64,000 bases of DNA from the NCBI RefSeq assembly GCF_003073045.1, contig NC_037593.1, positions 3,339,525-3,403,524 on the forward strand, in the 5' to 3' direction. A program made the translations under genes and the position numbers. A model generated the notes under the pieces. That model had not been told where the DNA came from, searched no databases, and saw only the letters and a list, made by a program, of their open reading frames with translations. Positions 49,824 to 62,700 of the stretch are shown in pieces. The DNA is from Pomacea canaliculata. Lineage: Eukaryota > Mollusca > Gastropoda > Architaenioglossa > Ampullariidae. Positions within the stretch are counted from its first letter, which is position 1. Each line of letters opens with the position of its first letter.

Positions 49824-50028
49824 TAAGGTGACCAGACGTCCCGCTTTTGACCTCGTGACCCGCCTGCTCATCGGGCTGGACGCCCAATGTCCCGCTTTCT
49901 GGCTTTCTGCAAGTCCATCAAATGTCCCAGTTGTCTTTAAAAATCACTTTTTTCGGCGTTCTTTGACGGTGACGACACCATCATCGGCACGTGTCCCGCT
50001 TTCGCCCCGAAACGTCTGGTCACCTTAC
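49824..50028. mobile_element. hAT-like MITE with target site duplication
   Basis: Inverted 16-base ends TAAGGTGACCAGACGT (49824-49839 and complement at 50012-50027) enclose a 205-bp element. The direct repeat TTGAACCC lies immediately outside each end (49816-49823 and 50029-50036), an 8-base target duplication as made by hAT transposases. The interior repeats TGTCCCGCTTTC-like motifs and encodes nothing. One extra C at the right border leaves the exact end uncertain by one base. Confidence 0.75.
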
Positions 50029-50036
50029 TTGAACCC

Positions 50037-50729
50037 ACAACAAATACCTGCAACTGCGACATTATGCGACAAGACAGCAAACACGTAGTGCAGGTGCAAA
50101 TCCTGTTGATTGTCGACACAGCTCAGTAACTTTATAGCCATGGGAGGGTTTATTTCCAGTTTCTAGTTCATCATGTCCCTTCCTGAGCAAAACGTCCGAC
50201 ATGACCTGAGGAGTTGCTGCTCTTGCTTTAACGGACCTGAACATAATCAACGTCTCCTGCATTTTAAATGACAATTGTTCAGGTGGGCTTCTGGCAACAA
50301 ACTATCAGCAGCTAGGGTCATGAAAATGTAAGTGAGAAGACGGATCAAGGCGACTGAGAAAGATCCTGACAAATGTTCCAAGATGTCTGCTGTCCGGTGT
50401 AGTCCCTAAAGGCCCTCGTCATATTATACGATGAGGAGTTTGTAAATAAAGTAACCCACAAAGTAAGCTCTAGTCTCTTTATGTAACATGCAGCTATGTG
50501 TGGAGATGTGAGAATAACCATGCCACACAATAAACCCAAATTTTATTTGTATTTATTGACCATGACCTCTGATCATGTTGCTAGCTGTCAGCTCCTGACC
50601 TCGCGGCTAAGTGTACGTCAATGCTAACACTTAGCCGTCAGCCAGCTAGCTTCCAGTTAGCTCTATAGCAGGAAGATTTAGCCCTCATCATCCTGTGTCC
50701 CTGGCTCCTGAAAACGACTATTTATATAT
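50037..50729. other. Intergenic
   Basis: No recognised exon. A TTAGCCGTCAGCCAGCTAGC-type short near-repeat lies around 50578-50662. Confidence 0.4.
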
Positions 50730-51040
50730 AGAAACTAATAATGTAGACAGAACTTGAGATAATATAGAGAAGTCTTCAAATTACAAAGAAAGGAATGAAA
50801 TATAATAAACTGATGCACTATATATTAAAAATTAAATATTTTTTAAAAAAGGTAACAATATAGAAAAAAATGTACAGAAATAGACGAAATATACAGAAAT
50901 CGTGTTATTATCTGTAGAAATCAACATTACTGTAAAGGAAACCACGATATTTTCAGAAATTACGAAAATAAACAGAAGCTGAGGTAATATCCAGAAACTG
51001 GTACAATATACAGACGATGATATGATGTACACAAAATGTA
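50730..51040. repeat. Degenerate AT-rich repeat (ATATACAGAAA-like)
   Basis: Variants of AATATACAGAAAT recur irregularly about every 20-30 bases, as in an old decayed minisatellite. Confidence 0.45.
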
Positions 51041-53600
51041 CACAAAGTGAGAAAGAAGCAGACCATAGACGGTTGGCTGTTGACCTCTCACCTGCTGATG
51101 TTGAGGTTTTACAGGGAGGTTACAGTCTGGACATGAATAGCAACATAGCAACAAAATCTTCACAGCTTCCAGTCTTCAGTCGTCTCGCCCTCGGCAAAGT
51201 GCGAATATTTGTTTGTCGCCAGAGACTGGAGGGAACTAAATCCTACAACAACGTCTGTTAATAAACACCTGTAAGCCGACTTAATTGGTTTTGTGGCTGT
51301 CGGGGTGGCTGGCGTCAGTCAGGTGTGAGTGTGACCGCGATAATGAAGTGACCTCTCGTATTACTGGGTCACGTGCGGGAGGTTATCTAACTGGGTCTGT
51401 AGACTGAGTAAACAGTCGGTTGTGGCTGTCGTCTGCGTCATCTGATGCATGCTGATACCTCCACCCGATACTTTCATTATGTCAGAAACAAGGTCACTGC
51501 CATTCATTTTCTTAATTATTTTTTCTGTTGACTTCTTTTGTTCTTCTTTTATTTTTTTTACAGACCAGGTTTTTATTTGTTCTAACTCCCTGTTATATAT
51601 TGCTGTCTGGGATCAGAGAACGTGTGGACGAATTAAGATTTCAGTGAGCTGCTACATTCCATAATCATGGTTTTTTTCTTTTATCGTTGCTCAGGACCTG
51701 TCTGCATGTTCCAGTCACGTGACTCGTGTTGGTCCATACGACACGCTAGTTATTGTGATGTTTGTCACTGTGATGTTTGTAATCAGGTGTAGATTGTTGT
51801 TACCATAGTCCTCCATCACACACAGAGAGACAACAATAATTTGTGTATATGTAACGCGCAGCATCACGACTAAGAGCGTTCACACTCGCTGCTCTGTTCA
51901 GTAATAAAGAGTGAACATCAGACAACACAGTGGACAGTGAGGTACTATATATATATATGGACACACTGAACAACACAACGATGAGGTAGCTGCTGACACA
52001 GCTGTAACTGTCTGTAACCATAGACAACCATGAGTCTGTAATGTCAACAACTCATGTCTATAAACATAGTCTATACACATGTCTATACAATATGTTTGTG
52101 GTCCGTTGGTTCCACCCTCGCCTGCAGGAGCCTGTAGAGTCTAGAGCTCGACTGGTACTTGACACTCGGAACCGTTATAAAGTCACACCTTGGAGCTCAT
52201 CAAACAATAAGTTAAGGCAGGAGGAACTGTTGAGTGGAAGCAGTTTCTTACAGAAGACACGCGGATATTTACAAACAAAATTGACTTTAAACAAATAAAT
52301 TATTGATGTTTCTCTCTTTTTTCAAGTGCACACACGCGAACTCACACACTCACACACACACAAACACAGTCTCTCTCACACACTCACACACTTGTAAAGA
52401 TGGTTTTTTTTGTCCTGCACCTGGTTTACTATCACTTATTTCGCCTCTGTGAAGAGTCCTTGAGACATCCTTGTTCAGGTAGGTTTTAATGTTGTCTACA
52501 GGACTAGTCAACAACCCTGACCTCAGACCTTCTGTCTTCCCTCCCTCGTGTCAACGTGACCTTACCACCCTCCACCCTCACACACAGACAAACACACAGA
52601 CACACACAGACACAATGTCGGCTGATTTGCCAGGAAGTGGCGACACCTGCTGGACATTCTCAACAGGGGATGGAGGAGGGCGATGAAGGAACCAATGTAC
52701 CCAGTGAACTCCTCCTTCCTCGTGATCTGTTCTGCGATTTCGTGTCACATCTCCACAGAAATAAGTCAGCGAATGGCGACCTCAGTCTCTGTGGACTTGG
52801 TTGTGACCAGCACGTGGTCAGGCTCAGGAGAAGACAACTCAAAATACTACTCGGTACGTTGGCTACATGGGATTCTTTCCTCCTCGTAGGAATTGCGCAC
52901 TACTTTCAAAGGTAAAGCTGGTGTGAGGGCGAAACACGGTACCTGTGGATGGTGGGAGGTGGGTAGGGAGGTTGGAACCCGGTGGCTGTAGCCCTATAAA
53001 CACCTGCTCACCACGTACACGACCTTTCCTCTAACACAAGGATGACAACAAGTTCAGCCTCGACTGACTTTTTGTGAAGACAGAAGAAGCGAGAAAACAT
53101 GTTGATGTAACCGGATGAGTTCTTTCTCTCACACATAACTTACAGCCGCTGTGACATTTTCACCCTTTAACACAACTTGTTTCTGTTCTCTAAAATGTTG
53201 TTGGTCTGTACAGGAATTTTCTGTGATTTCACTACAACAACTCACCTGTCACCGCTGTCGTTGCCTTTTTCTATCGTATGTCCCATCTTTAACATCTTAA
53301 ACAAATATTCTTTTTTAAATCATTGTTTTCCTCTGAGTATTACAGTGAACCATCGTGATGGCCGCAGGGAAAGCCAGCAAATCTTTGTCACAAACTCGGG
53401 TTTCCTCTGATGTGGGGGTAATTCTCGTCAGGTGAGGTCACTGACACACAACACTCCTCGTGGACTCTCTTCTCCAACAGAGCGGACTGGTCACAGCGGG
53501 CTTCGATCCCCATTACTCAGAACAGACGAGGCGAGTCTTGTCAGCCGCTGTGTCTGTCCGCTTCCTGCATGAAGACCAACGCTGACGTCACAGAGGTTTT
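51041..53600. other. Intergenic with CA repeats
   Basis: CA tracts occur at about 52330-52390 and 52580-52615, and a (TA)n patch at 51942-51957. Frames at 52556-52915 overlap on both strands with no recognisable protein. Confidence 0.4.
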
Positions 53601-53762
53601 GTAGGTCACGTGATCAGAGACCTACTTCCGAGATCTTTCGATCTTGGAGCTAACGGTCCGTCACGTGGTGTTCACGGGCTCAGGCTTGAAAAAATGTGCA
53701 ACAACACGGGCACGTGATCAACCACGTGACAAATCATTCGCGCAGGAAGTCGCACAAGATGG
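53601..53762 (+). promoter_or_regulatory. Probable SLC13 promoter: clustered CACGTG and YY1-type start
   Basis: Four CACGTG cores occur in about 125 bases (near 53607, 53662, 53711 and 53723), followed by CAAGATGGCGGC over the predicted start codon. That last motif is typical of YY1-marked promoters. Function is inferred from motif clustering. Confidence 0.4.
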
Positions 53763-56700
53763 CGGCAACGGAGAAGGAAGTAAAGACTTCATCAGTGATG
53801 ACTGCTGGGCTCGATCGGGACCTTCAGTGGTGAGAAGGGATGGTTAGAGCCGTGGGAAGGGCGGTGTGACCAGGATTCACATTCGTCGGACGGGAGCAGT
53901 TAGGGTGGTTGTGACAGAACATATACACGTGACCCGTGATTTGTGGTCGTTACAGGGTCAGGAGTTCAATACCACACATGTTTGTGTTTCCATCTTTTGT
54001 TCAAAGCTGTGTCCATCTCCTTCACTTGCTTAGCCGAAAGCCATAACTGGAACAACAATCCTTTGAGAAAGACAATAGTGAGAGGTCAGGAGGTCAGGGC
54101 TTACACTTTGTGGTCTTAGATCCGGTAAACTGAGAACGAAACGTAAACAAACACATTTTACACTTTTTTTGTCCGTTTTTCGAAGTTAGCTCACTCAGTC
54201 ACTCTCGGACATCCTAATGTCCCTGTGAATATTTCCCAGTTGTTCGTCAGCCCCATCTCCACATCCCATCCCACATTTCTTTCTTTTTGCTTCACAATCC
54301 TTTGTCCAACAGGTCAGTTTGCAAATTTCACCGGATCCGTTAGTGTTTCACAGCTTAATGGCGGCGTGCATCATTAGCGCCCTCTGTCCCTGTGAAATCT
54401 CCATTTGTAACAGCCACGCGACACACTGACATCTCCCTCCGTATCAAGAATATTAATGCAAAATTAGGCCGTGACGTACAAGGGAACTCACCCGGGTTAC
54501 GTCACGTACCTGCAACGTGAAAACGCGTGACGTCAGCAGCAAGCGGTCGGCGAGCTTTATGGATCGTCTACCCTTGAACCGGAAAGCGCCGCCTGTCACG
54601 AGCTTCCTCCAATAAATACCTGTTGTTCTCTCATCTTGTCACAGTTCTGCTCGTCGCCAGCGACACCTGCGTCAGGTGAGACTTGAGCTTCCACCGAGAG
54701 CCGCGAAACTCATTTTGATTGGCTGCTTACATGGTATGTAATTTTTATAGAATATATTTCAGGTCTCTCATAGGTGAGCGACTTTTTTTCTTCAAATGAG
54801 GAGATTTTTTATTTGTGTCTTGTCATTTATTTCTTCACTTCTTTCGATGTCCTTGTCTGGGTTTGATGGTTTGTAGCGAATAGAATTTATTGTCAAGCAG
54901 GACCTTCCATTGTTGCCAGCGTTGCCAGGGCAGACAGGGACAAACAGACCTAGATGGTCAGAAACAAATTTTAACAAAGGACATTTTAAAGAAATCACAG
55001 CTTGGTTGAGTTTTCTCACAACCTTAGTTTGACAAAACAGGAAATGCTCCAATGTTGTCTACTCCTGTCCCCCAAGATGTGTTCTCGCTAAACCTCGGGA
55101 AAATGTTGCCAAGTGAATCCAAACTTTCTGCAACTGTAACTGTTTAAGGGTTCTATACGATGTGTTTTAAATTCTTTTTTGTGGCTACATCAAAGACTTG
55201 TGTACTAATGTCGTAAAACTTGACTTCTGCAAGTCCTGTTTGTCGATGCCATAAACAGCCTCGTGATCATTTCTTGTGTAAGGAGCTCTTCATCATACCT
55301 CCACTTTCGTGTTCGCAATGTTCTGTCAACCACCGCCACTTGGCGAAAGGCAAACATTGTATTAAGTGGTCACAAGAAATAAATGGAGCAACACTAGAGC
55401 CGACGGTAGTGTGATGGTTAAACACACCATTGCACTCAGAGGTCCTGGGTTCGGATCTCGTCTCGGGACACTCTGGATGTGACACATGGTCGCAGGACTT
55501 GGGGTCTTCTGAGTATCTGGGTTTTCATTACTTTTTGGCTGAAACACAAGTCTGCTGAAATGGTTGTGAAAGTTGCTGATTTTGTGTTCATGCGCTAGTG
55601 TCCACTACTCTGTTCTCCCTTCGCACGCATGCGTAGATGGACTTTTAGTGTGACCTTTTATCAGAATGTAGTCGAGTGAAGCTGCTATAGTGCAGGGGTT
55701 GACCACTACCCTCCGGTAAGATTAATTAATAATTGTCACAACCCTGATGTTGAGTAACTTCAGCCTGACTTCAAGCTGGAGGTAGTGATGTCTGTCACTT
55801 GCTCCCACCCCGGGTGGTGTGCCTGAGTATCACTCTGCCACCCTGGTTTAAATTTAACTCGCCAAGTGTTGAAAGTATATCACCTGTGTGCAATTAGTCA
55901 CACCTGGATGGTGTCGGAGCTTGTCGCCCGCTTTTTTCGTGACCCTCATCCAGTTTGTACTCCGTCCCCTTGCGCAACACCAGTCTACTTGATAAACTGA
56001 CAGGTGCAGACTGACAGTCACACTGACTGTTCTGGAACAAATAAAACATAAATTCCACAAAGAACACACACACAACCGAGGCAGACGACATTGCGATGCT
56101 GTTATTTGACAGAACCCGGTGTCTCCTTCTCTTTCAGCAGACGATTTGTTCTTTTCTTATCTACTACGCCCATCCTTCCTTCCCCGGGCCCTCATTACAG
56201 TTGCAGCTGCAAACAATGGAGTCACCGACTGTCTCCTGACCTCCAGTGAAATATCTTCTGCTCAACAAGTCTCGACAAAGTCTACACACGGCTACTACGA
56301 CCTCCACTACAGTTGTTGATGTTGTGGAAAATTGTCTGACAAACCTTTCGACACTTGGCGGCCATGAACTCTGTCCAGCAGACGGCTCTGCTGCTGCATT
56401 AATTAGACAAATTAATTAAGTTAATTATTTTCTTGCTCATAAATAGGTCAGCCTGCTCCACATTTCTTGTAACAGCCTCCATTTTGTATTTGAAAGCAAT
56501 GGCGGTTAACCTTCGTATATAATGTTGATTTGTTTTGTTTACAAACAACGAGCAGCGAATGTGTCGTTATGGTGATGACGAACCTCTGCACTCAGGGGTT
56601 GAATGAGGTCAGGGGTCAAATCACTCAGGGCTTTGGAGCTATGAGATGGAGGTCGAGACCTGAGTTGTTTGAATATGCGATCTGTGATGTATACACACAT

Positions 56701-59700
56701 ACACGCGCACCCACGCACACACTTGCGCCCACACTAGCATGAACACGTATACAAACAGTTTTTTGTCGTTTAACATCCAAACAGGCTACAAAGTGACGTC
56801 ACAGTTGTCCTCAGTGAGCTGTTTGTAGTCTGATGAAGGTCTCCCGTGCGGCTGTAGAATAAAATTTTCTACTTTACTTCGGACAGTTTATGCGACCTCA
56901 CGTTCCTTCCTTCCCGCCAACACAAACACACCATGAACCTCCAACCACCTTGTGTTACCATTGTCAAGATGTCACACACCTGCATACTAAGTGACATCAC
57001 GTCTACTCACCTTCCATTATCAAGCAAATGAGTACAATCGCTCTTTAATGAGTCGCGGCCTCCATTAAACTAAAGTTTTCAGAGAAAGCAAACTGGAAAA
57101 AAAAACAACAGAATCCAGGAAAATTATTCAGATGTTGACAACGCCTTCATTTATTGGCTGGACGAGTATTCCTAGAACCTCTTAATATTATTTGTACTTT
57201 CAATATTATTCTTTGTGGCAAGAATTGTTTTTGCTTTGAGTGTAAGTTTGTTTTGTTGTGTCATGGCATGTGTCGTGATATACTTGATCTTCTTGCCGGA
57301 AGTCGGAGGGTCCTGTCAGCAGGTCCTGGAGTGTGTGGTCAATGGATGTGGTCCAGTACTTGCAATAGAACTTTCCTTGAGTGTTGCTCCTAACAACGGT
57401 CCACACAATGCCACTCTGCACACAAACACATATATATATATATCTGTATACATCAATGTTCATCAACTGGAACACGTATGTTCTCTAATTAATTGAATTA
57501 AGATGTCTGACGAGCAATGTTTTGTGTGCAGCGCTCGCCGTAAACACCGGGTGGTGATGGGGTACCTCTCCCAGGCCTGGTCCCTGCGGGGGCCAATCAT
57601 CAGCGCTGTCGCCATCCTCGTCTTCCTGCCCTTCGCTCTCTCCGAGCAACGGGTGAGTGTTTACATCCTCGTCATCATGCACCTCAGTGACATCATCAAA
57701 GGGTCAAGGTGTTTTTTTCATCCTTGGACCGGTCTCTCGTTCCTCTCCGACATCTCGTCCTGCTTCACTAACATTCCCCTGTCGTCTTCATGTCCACAAC
57801 ACTTTTAGTTTCTTGAGACTCCACTACATCTGCCATCAATCGTTCTCCACTTTCAGGAGTTCCGCTGCGCCTACGTCATCCTCGTCATGGCGAGCCTGTG
57901 GCTGACGGAGTCGATTCCCATCTCGGCCACAGCTTTGTTTCCCATCTTCATGTTCCCGGCCTGCGGGGTGCAGAAGGCCTCGGAAGTTGGGAAAAACTAC
58001 ATCAACGTGAGTCGTTAGTCCTTGTTGTGACGTCATCAATGCGTTGTTATTGTGCGGTTGGTGACGTCACCAGCTTGCATGTTGGTGACAGCGTGTGGGT
58101 GTTGTGACGTCATCAGGGTGCACGTTGTGACTGTGGCGAACGCTGATATTAGTTTGAGGAACAAGATGCATGAGATTTCTTCGCCAGTCAGACAGTGGCT
58201 GATAACAAGTAGTTCAATAAAAAAAAACAACAACAAACAAACAACACAAGAAAATAATTGAAAAGTTACAGCAACACAAAGCAAAAAATGAGGAGAAACA
58301 AATAGAAAAATTGAATTTATCAACTGAGCACCGACATTGTGTGAGGGGAATAGACAGGCGACTTGATGTTTGTGTGTTTGTGTGTCTGTATATTTATGTT
58401 TGTGTGTATTTATATTTGTGTGTGTGGACAGGACACCAGCATGCTCTTCCTGGGAGGTCTCATCCTCGCGGTGGCGGTGGAGGAGTGGAAGCTGCACAAG
58501 AGGATCGCAGTGGGCGTGCTAAGGATTGTGGGAGCAGATCCTAAATTGTGAGCTGACGTAGATGACAGCATCGACGAAGAAATCAATGACAACATCCACG
58601 ATGACATACGTGACAATATCGACAACGTCAACGATATTTTTTGTATATATTTCGATATATATATATGTTTGCGATGGCGGTGGCCACATGCCGAGCTCTA
58701 GACAAGATGAACCACTTACTTTGCAAGCCTGTATAGCCACTCATGGCATAGAATCACTGAACTCGCTTTACCTTGACCTTTGACTGTGATGATCGGCTTG
58801 TAGATTGTGTAAGTGAAGTGTTTGTAGTCGGTAATAGTTGCTGCTGCTGTTGTGGTGGTGGTGGCAGGCCGTGGTGGTACAGTGCGTCGTCGACTGACAC
58901 GACGCTGAATGTAGAAGCGTGCATGTTGTCACTGCTGGGGGTTCTTCTGGTGGCGCATGTTGTGTGGGTTGTGGTGGTGGTGATGGTGATGATGATTGAT
59001 TGATGATGATGATGATGATTGATGATTATTTTTATTATTTCCCTTCTCAGAGTAATGCTGGGCTTGATGATCCCGACGTGGTTTTTGTCGATGTGGATTT
59101 CCAACACAGCGACGGCCTCCATGATGCTGCCCATCGCCAACGCTGTCATGAACCAGATGGGCAACGGCAGCAAGGAGTCGGGTTAGTGTTTGTGCTTCCA
59201 CCCGGATTTTTCTGTTTGCTTTCTTGCATTCCCTCCACCTCTCCCTCTCTCTCACACACATCATTCACTTCTTATTCTCTAACTTTACTTTACTTACCCG
59301 GTCTCAGGTTCACAAGCCGCAGTTACCTTCTCACAAGCACCTACACTCGGTCAAAGATTTTGCAATTTTAATTTTTCTTCAACTTCTCCATCCAGTGTCA
59401 TGAAAGGTCAAGAAGACATATGCTCATGTGTGTACCCCCTAAAAAATAATGGCTCTAAGAAGTGTAATGAAGATGAGACACTTGGTATAAGACCAGAGAC
59501 ACTTGATGTACGGATGACCAGTAACTAATCTTCTTAATGTGCATCCAGCTGGAGACACAAATACATGTTTTTCTCAAAAAGAAATCCATGAAGAGCTACA
59601 AGTCCTTGTTTGAATCCATTATTCCAGCAAACTTTGTGCAATGCAAAAGATCAGGTGACTGGAGTCAGCAGGTCGGTGGTCCAGAAGTTTGTGGTCAACA

Positions 59701-62700
59701 ACATCTCTCGACCTGTGACAGCCCAAGACGAACACCAGAACTCGAACATAAAACAGGTTTGAACCCCTGAAGACTTCCTCAACAGTCCGGGTTCTTTGCA
59801 GTCATGTGAAAAAAGTCAGAAGAAAAACCCTTTAAGCCCGGGTAAACTTTTAATGGCAATTGAGCAACTCACCTTCCCAGGCCAACCGTCTCCCCTCCCA
59901 GTTTGTAAGACCACAACAAAGCAGAAGAAGATAAAGGTGTCCTGGTCATTGTTCAACACCTGCCGGGTGGATTACACTCTACAGACCCTCACTTACCCGG
60001 ACCCGGACACACACGTCTCCAGCGGGTATAGTCATGTGGGTGCGAGCTGCCTCTCAAGCTCATGTTGCACGATTGACAAAGTTCTCTCGGCAGATAATTT
60101 TGTCATTTTTTATTTTAGTTTATCTTCATGTCTAGTGCAGCTGCCTGCCTGGACTCTTGCACCTGCTTGTGCATGCAACGGTTAAACCTGGTAAACAAAA
60201 ATATACTTCTTGTAGTCAAACGCTTTGGTGGATAATTCAACAAAGGTAGAGCGTGAACTTTGAACTTAAAGCTATTATTGGAAAACTTCATTAAACTCTG
60301 TTAAAAGCTAGAGTTACAAGGTTAAAGTTCAATCTAAAGGCTCGAGCTGAAAGTTTGAAACTAAAATGTTTGTCCCTGCAACAGTTGGTGTTGCTAAGGT
60401 TTTCAGTTATAATCTTTCTGGCCGAGCTCCACTTTTTTCTAGAACAATCCAGTTTATCATTGTGGTTTTCTCTTGTGTCAGACTGAACTGCACGTCCATC
60501 TCCTCGGTAATGTGCGAGACTGGATTTATTGTGAGGTTGTAACTGATTTTAGTGAAACCAATAAGTTTTGTCTGGAATACTCCCGCCAATGTGACGATAC
60601 ACTGTGTTGGTCCCAATCACTCCCCTCGGAGACACGGACACCGAGCTCTGTCCCAGTCCAGACAATGTTGTGTGACTAGTCTGTCCAACAGCTACCACAT
60701 GACAGTAGTGACATCCGGGCCACAAGGTCCGGAATCAAGGACGTTGACTGAAGCTGTTGCTGTTAAACGTTGATGTGATCGCCATATTTGTCGCACAGAA
60801 CCCGACCTGGCTGTCCAGACCTCCTCCACCAGCCAAACAAAGGAAGGACAAGTCATGAACGGCTCTCCACAGAAGTACACCTACAAAGGGGAGACAAGTC
60901 AAACCGACATTCAGATCCAGCTTGACACGGACCAAGTCGACATCGATTCGCTGCCCACACCACGAACAGGTGACAGTTGTGTTGTACCTCCGCCACAGGA
61001 CCTGGAACTGGAGGCAAGGTCAGTGTACAACCCCCTCCAACCCTCTTCCCCCATCACGTGACCTCAGGAGGCAACTGACCTCTGGGGTCAGACTGACAGA
61101 GACGAGAAAATAGCTTAGATAGCTTTCCTTCGCAAGAGTTCACCCACATATCACTTTTTTTTCAAAGATTTGAATGTGAACAGAATGGTTGGAGTGTCTC
61201 GCTTGCAGTGGAGGACTTTATTGCGCATGTCTGCTGTGTGAACACTGAGTGTGAACACCACTGTGAACACTGAGCGGTTCTGGTGATGAACTCCTCTAAC
61301 CCCTCATCTGTCTGCAGGTCTGATGGTGACATTCCCTCAGCAGGAGATGCAGAAGACAAGCCATCATCGCCTGAGAAGTCCAGCGACAACCTACTGTGCA
61401 AGGGCATGAGTCTCAGCATCGCCTACGCCTGCAACGTCGGCGGCATCGCAACCTTGACCGGAACGCCCCCTAACCTTGTTCTGAAAGGTCAAGCTGACGA
61501 GTGAGTTCCTTCACCTACATAACTACTTCCTTCATCTACATAATAAGTTCAGTTTTTTTAACCTTTGACCCTTGATAATGAAGAACTGCTAAGCACGAAA
61601 CGCCTGCTGTGTGTTTTTTTCTATTTTATTTGATTTTTCGTGGGAAACGCTCGGCGACATCATCCAAAGACTGTTGTTCAGAGTTTCACCGTAGATACAG
61701 GTTCTTGTTCAAGTTTAATATTTATGTGTTGATCTGAAAAGAGTAAAAATTCAAAATTTACAGCAAAAATAAAGTAGGGTGAGGTTCTGTGAATGTTCCA
61801 GTAAGTAAATGCTTGATGAAGTAGGTTTTGAATTCCCTCACGTGTTTCAGTTTTTTCAACGCCCGCTACAAGCAGTTGGGGCTGCGCGAGGACGGCTCTG
61901 GAATCACCTTCGCCAACTGGATGGCCTTCGCGCTGCCCATGTCCGCCATCACCCTGGTGCTGGGCTGGGTGGTCCTCATGCTGCTCTTCCTGCGACTCAA
62001 GTCAGTGCTGGTGGTGGTAGCGAGCGTTGGGGCCGCGGTCCTCGTGATGAGGGGGGGATACTTCTCTTTGTTTTTCTTGGACTACTATATCGTCGTCGTT
62101 GTCGTCGTCATCACCATCATCATCCATAGATTATTAATCTTCATCATCATCATCATGGCACAAGACTCCATGACGAGCATCTAGTCCAAGCACGAGGTTT
62201 GATGACGTGTCTCGGTCTGTGTAAGAGGTTTGATGACGTGTCGGTTAGTCTGCCAGTTGAGTGTGTTCACTACTGTTCATTCTGGTGTTGCTGTAACATC
62301 TCTCTTTCTCTCTGCCACCAGTGTCTGCCGGCGAATACCTCCGGAGCAGACGAAGGCGGTGAAGAAGGTCATCATGGAGGAGTGGAAGTCCATGGGCCGG
62401 ATGACGTGAGTTCTCTCCCTTCTCTTGGTCATCGACAGACGACAAGTAAAGCCCCATTATCGATGTTGTTTTCGCGTGAACGACAGTGATGTAGTTGTGG
62501 TTTTCTGTGAAAATCCAGCTCTCCCTCCTTCTCTCACTTTCTGAATCACGAGCGTGAAGTCAAAAGGCGATGGATGAATATTGTTAGAAATGAAAGTGAG
62601 AGAAAGAGAGGGACAGCTGGATTTTCAATGTTAGTGAGGTGTTGCCTCCCTACATCTACAAGAAACATCACAAGTAAGGAGAGAGTGTGGTAACATGTAT

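Noticed and set aside
52556..52915. 119-codon plus-strand frame and opposite-strand frames
   Set aside because: Frames overlap on both strands beside a CA repeat, with no splice, poly(A) or family support.
55905..56056. Minus-strand exon with a good acceptor
   Set aside because: The acceptor is good, but the two possible frames are both unrecognisable and the region lies in intron 1 of SLC13 on the opposite strand.
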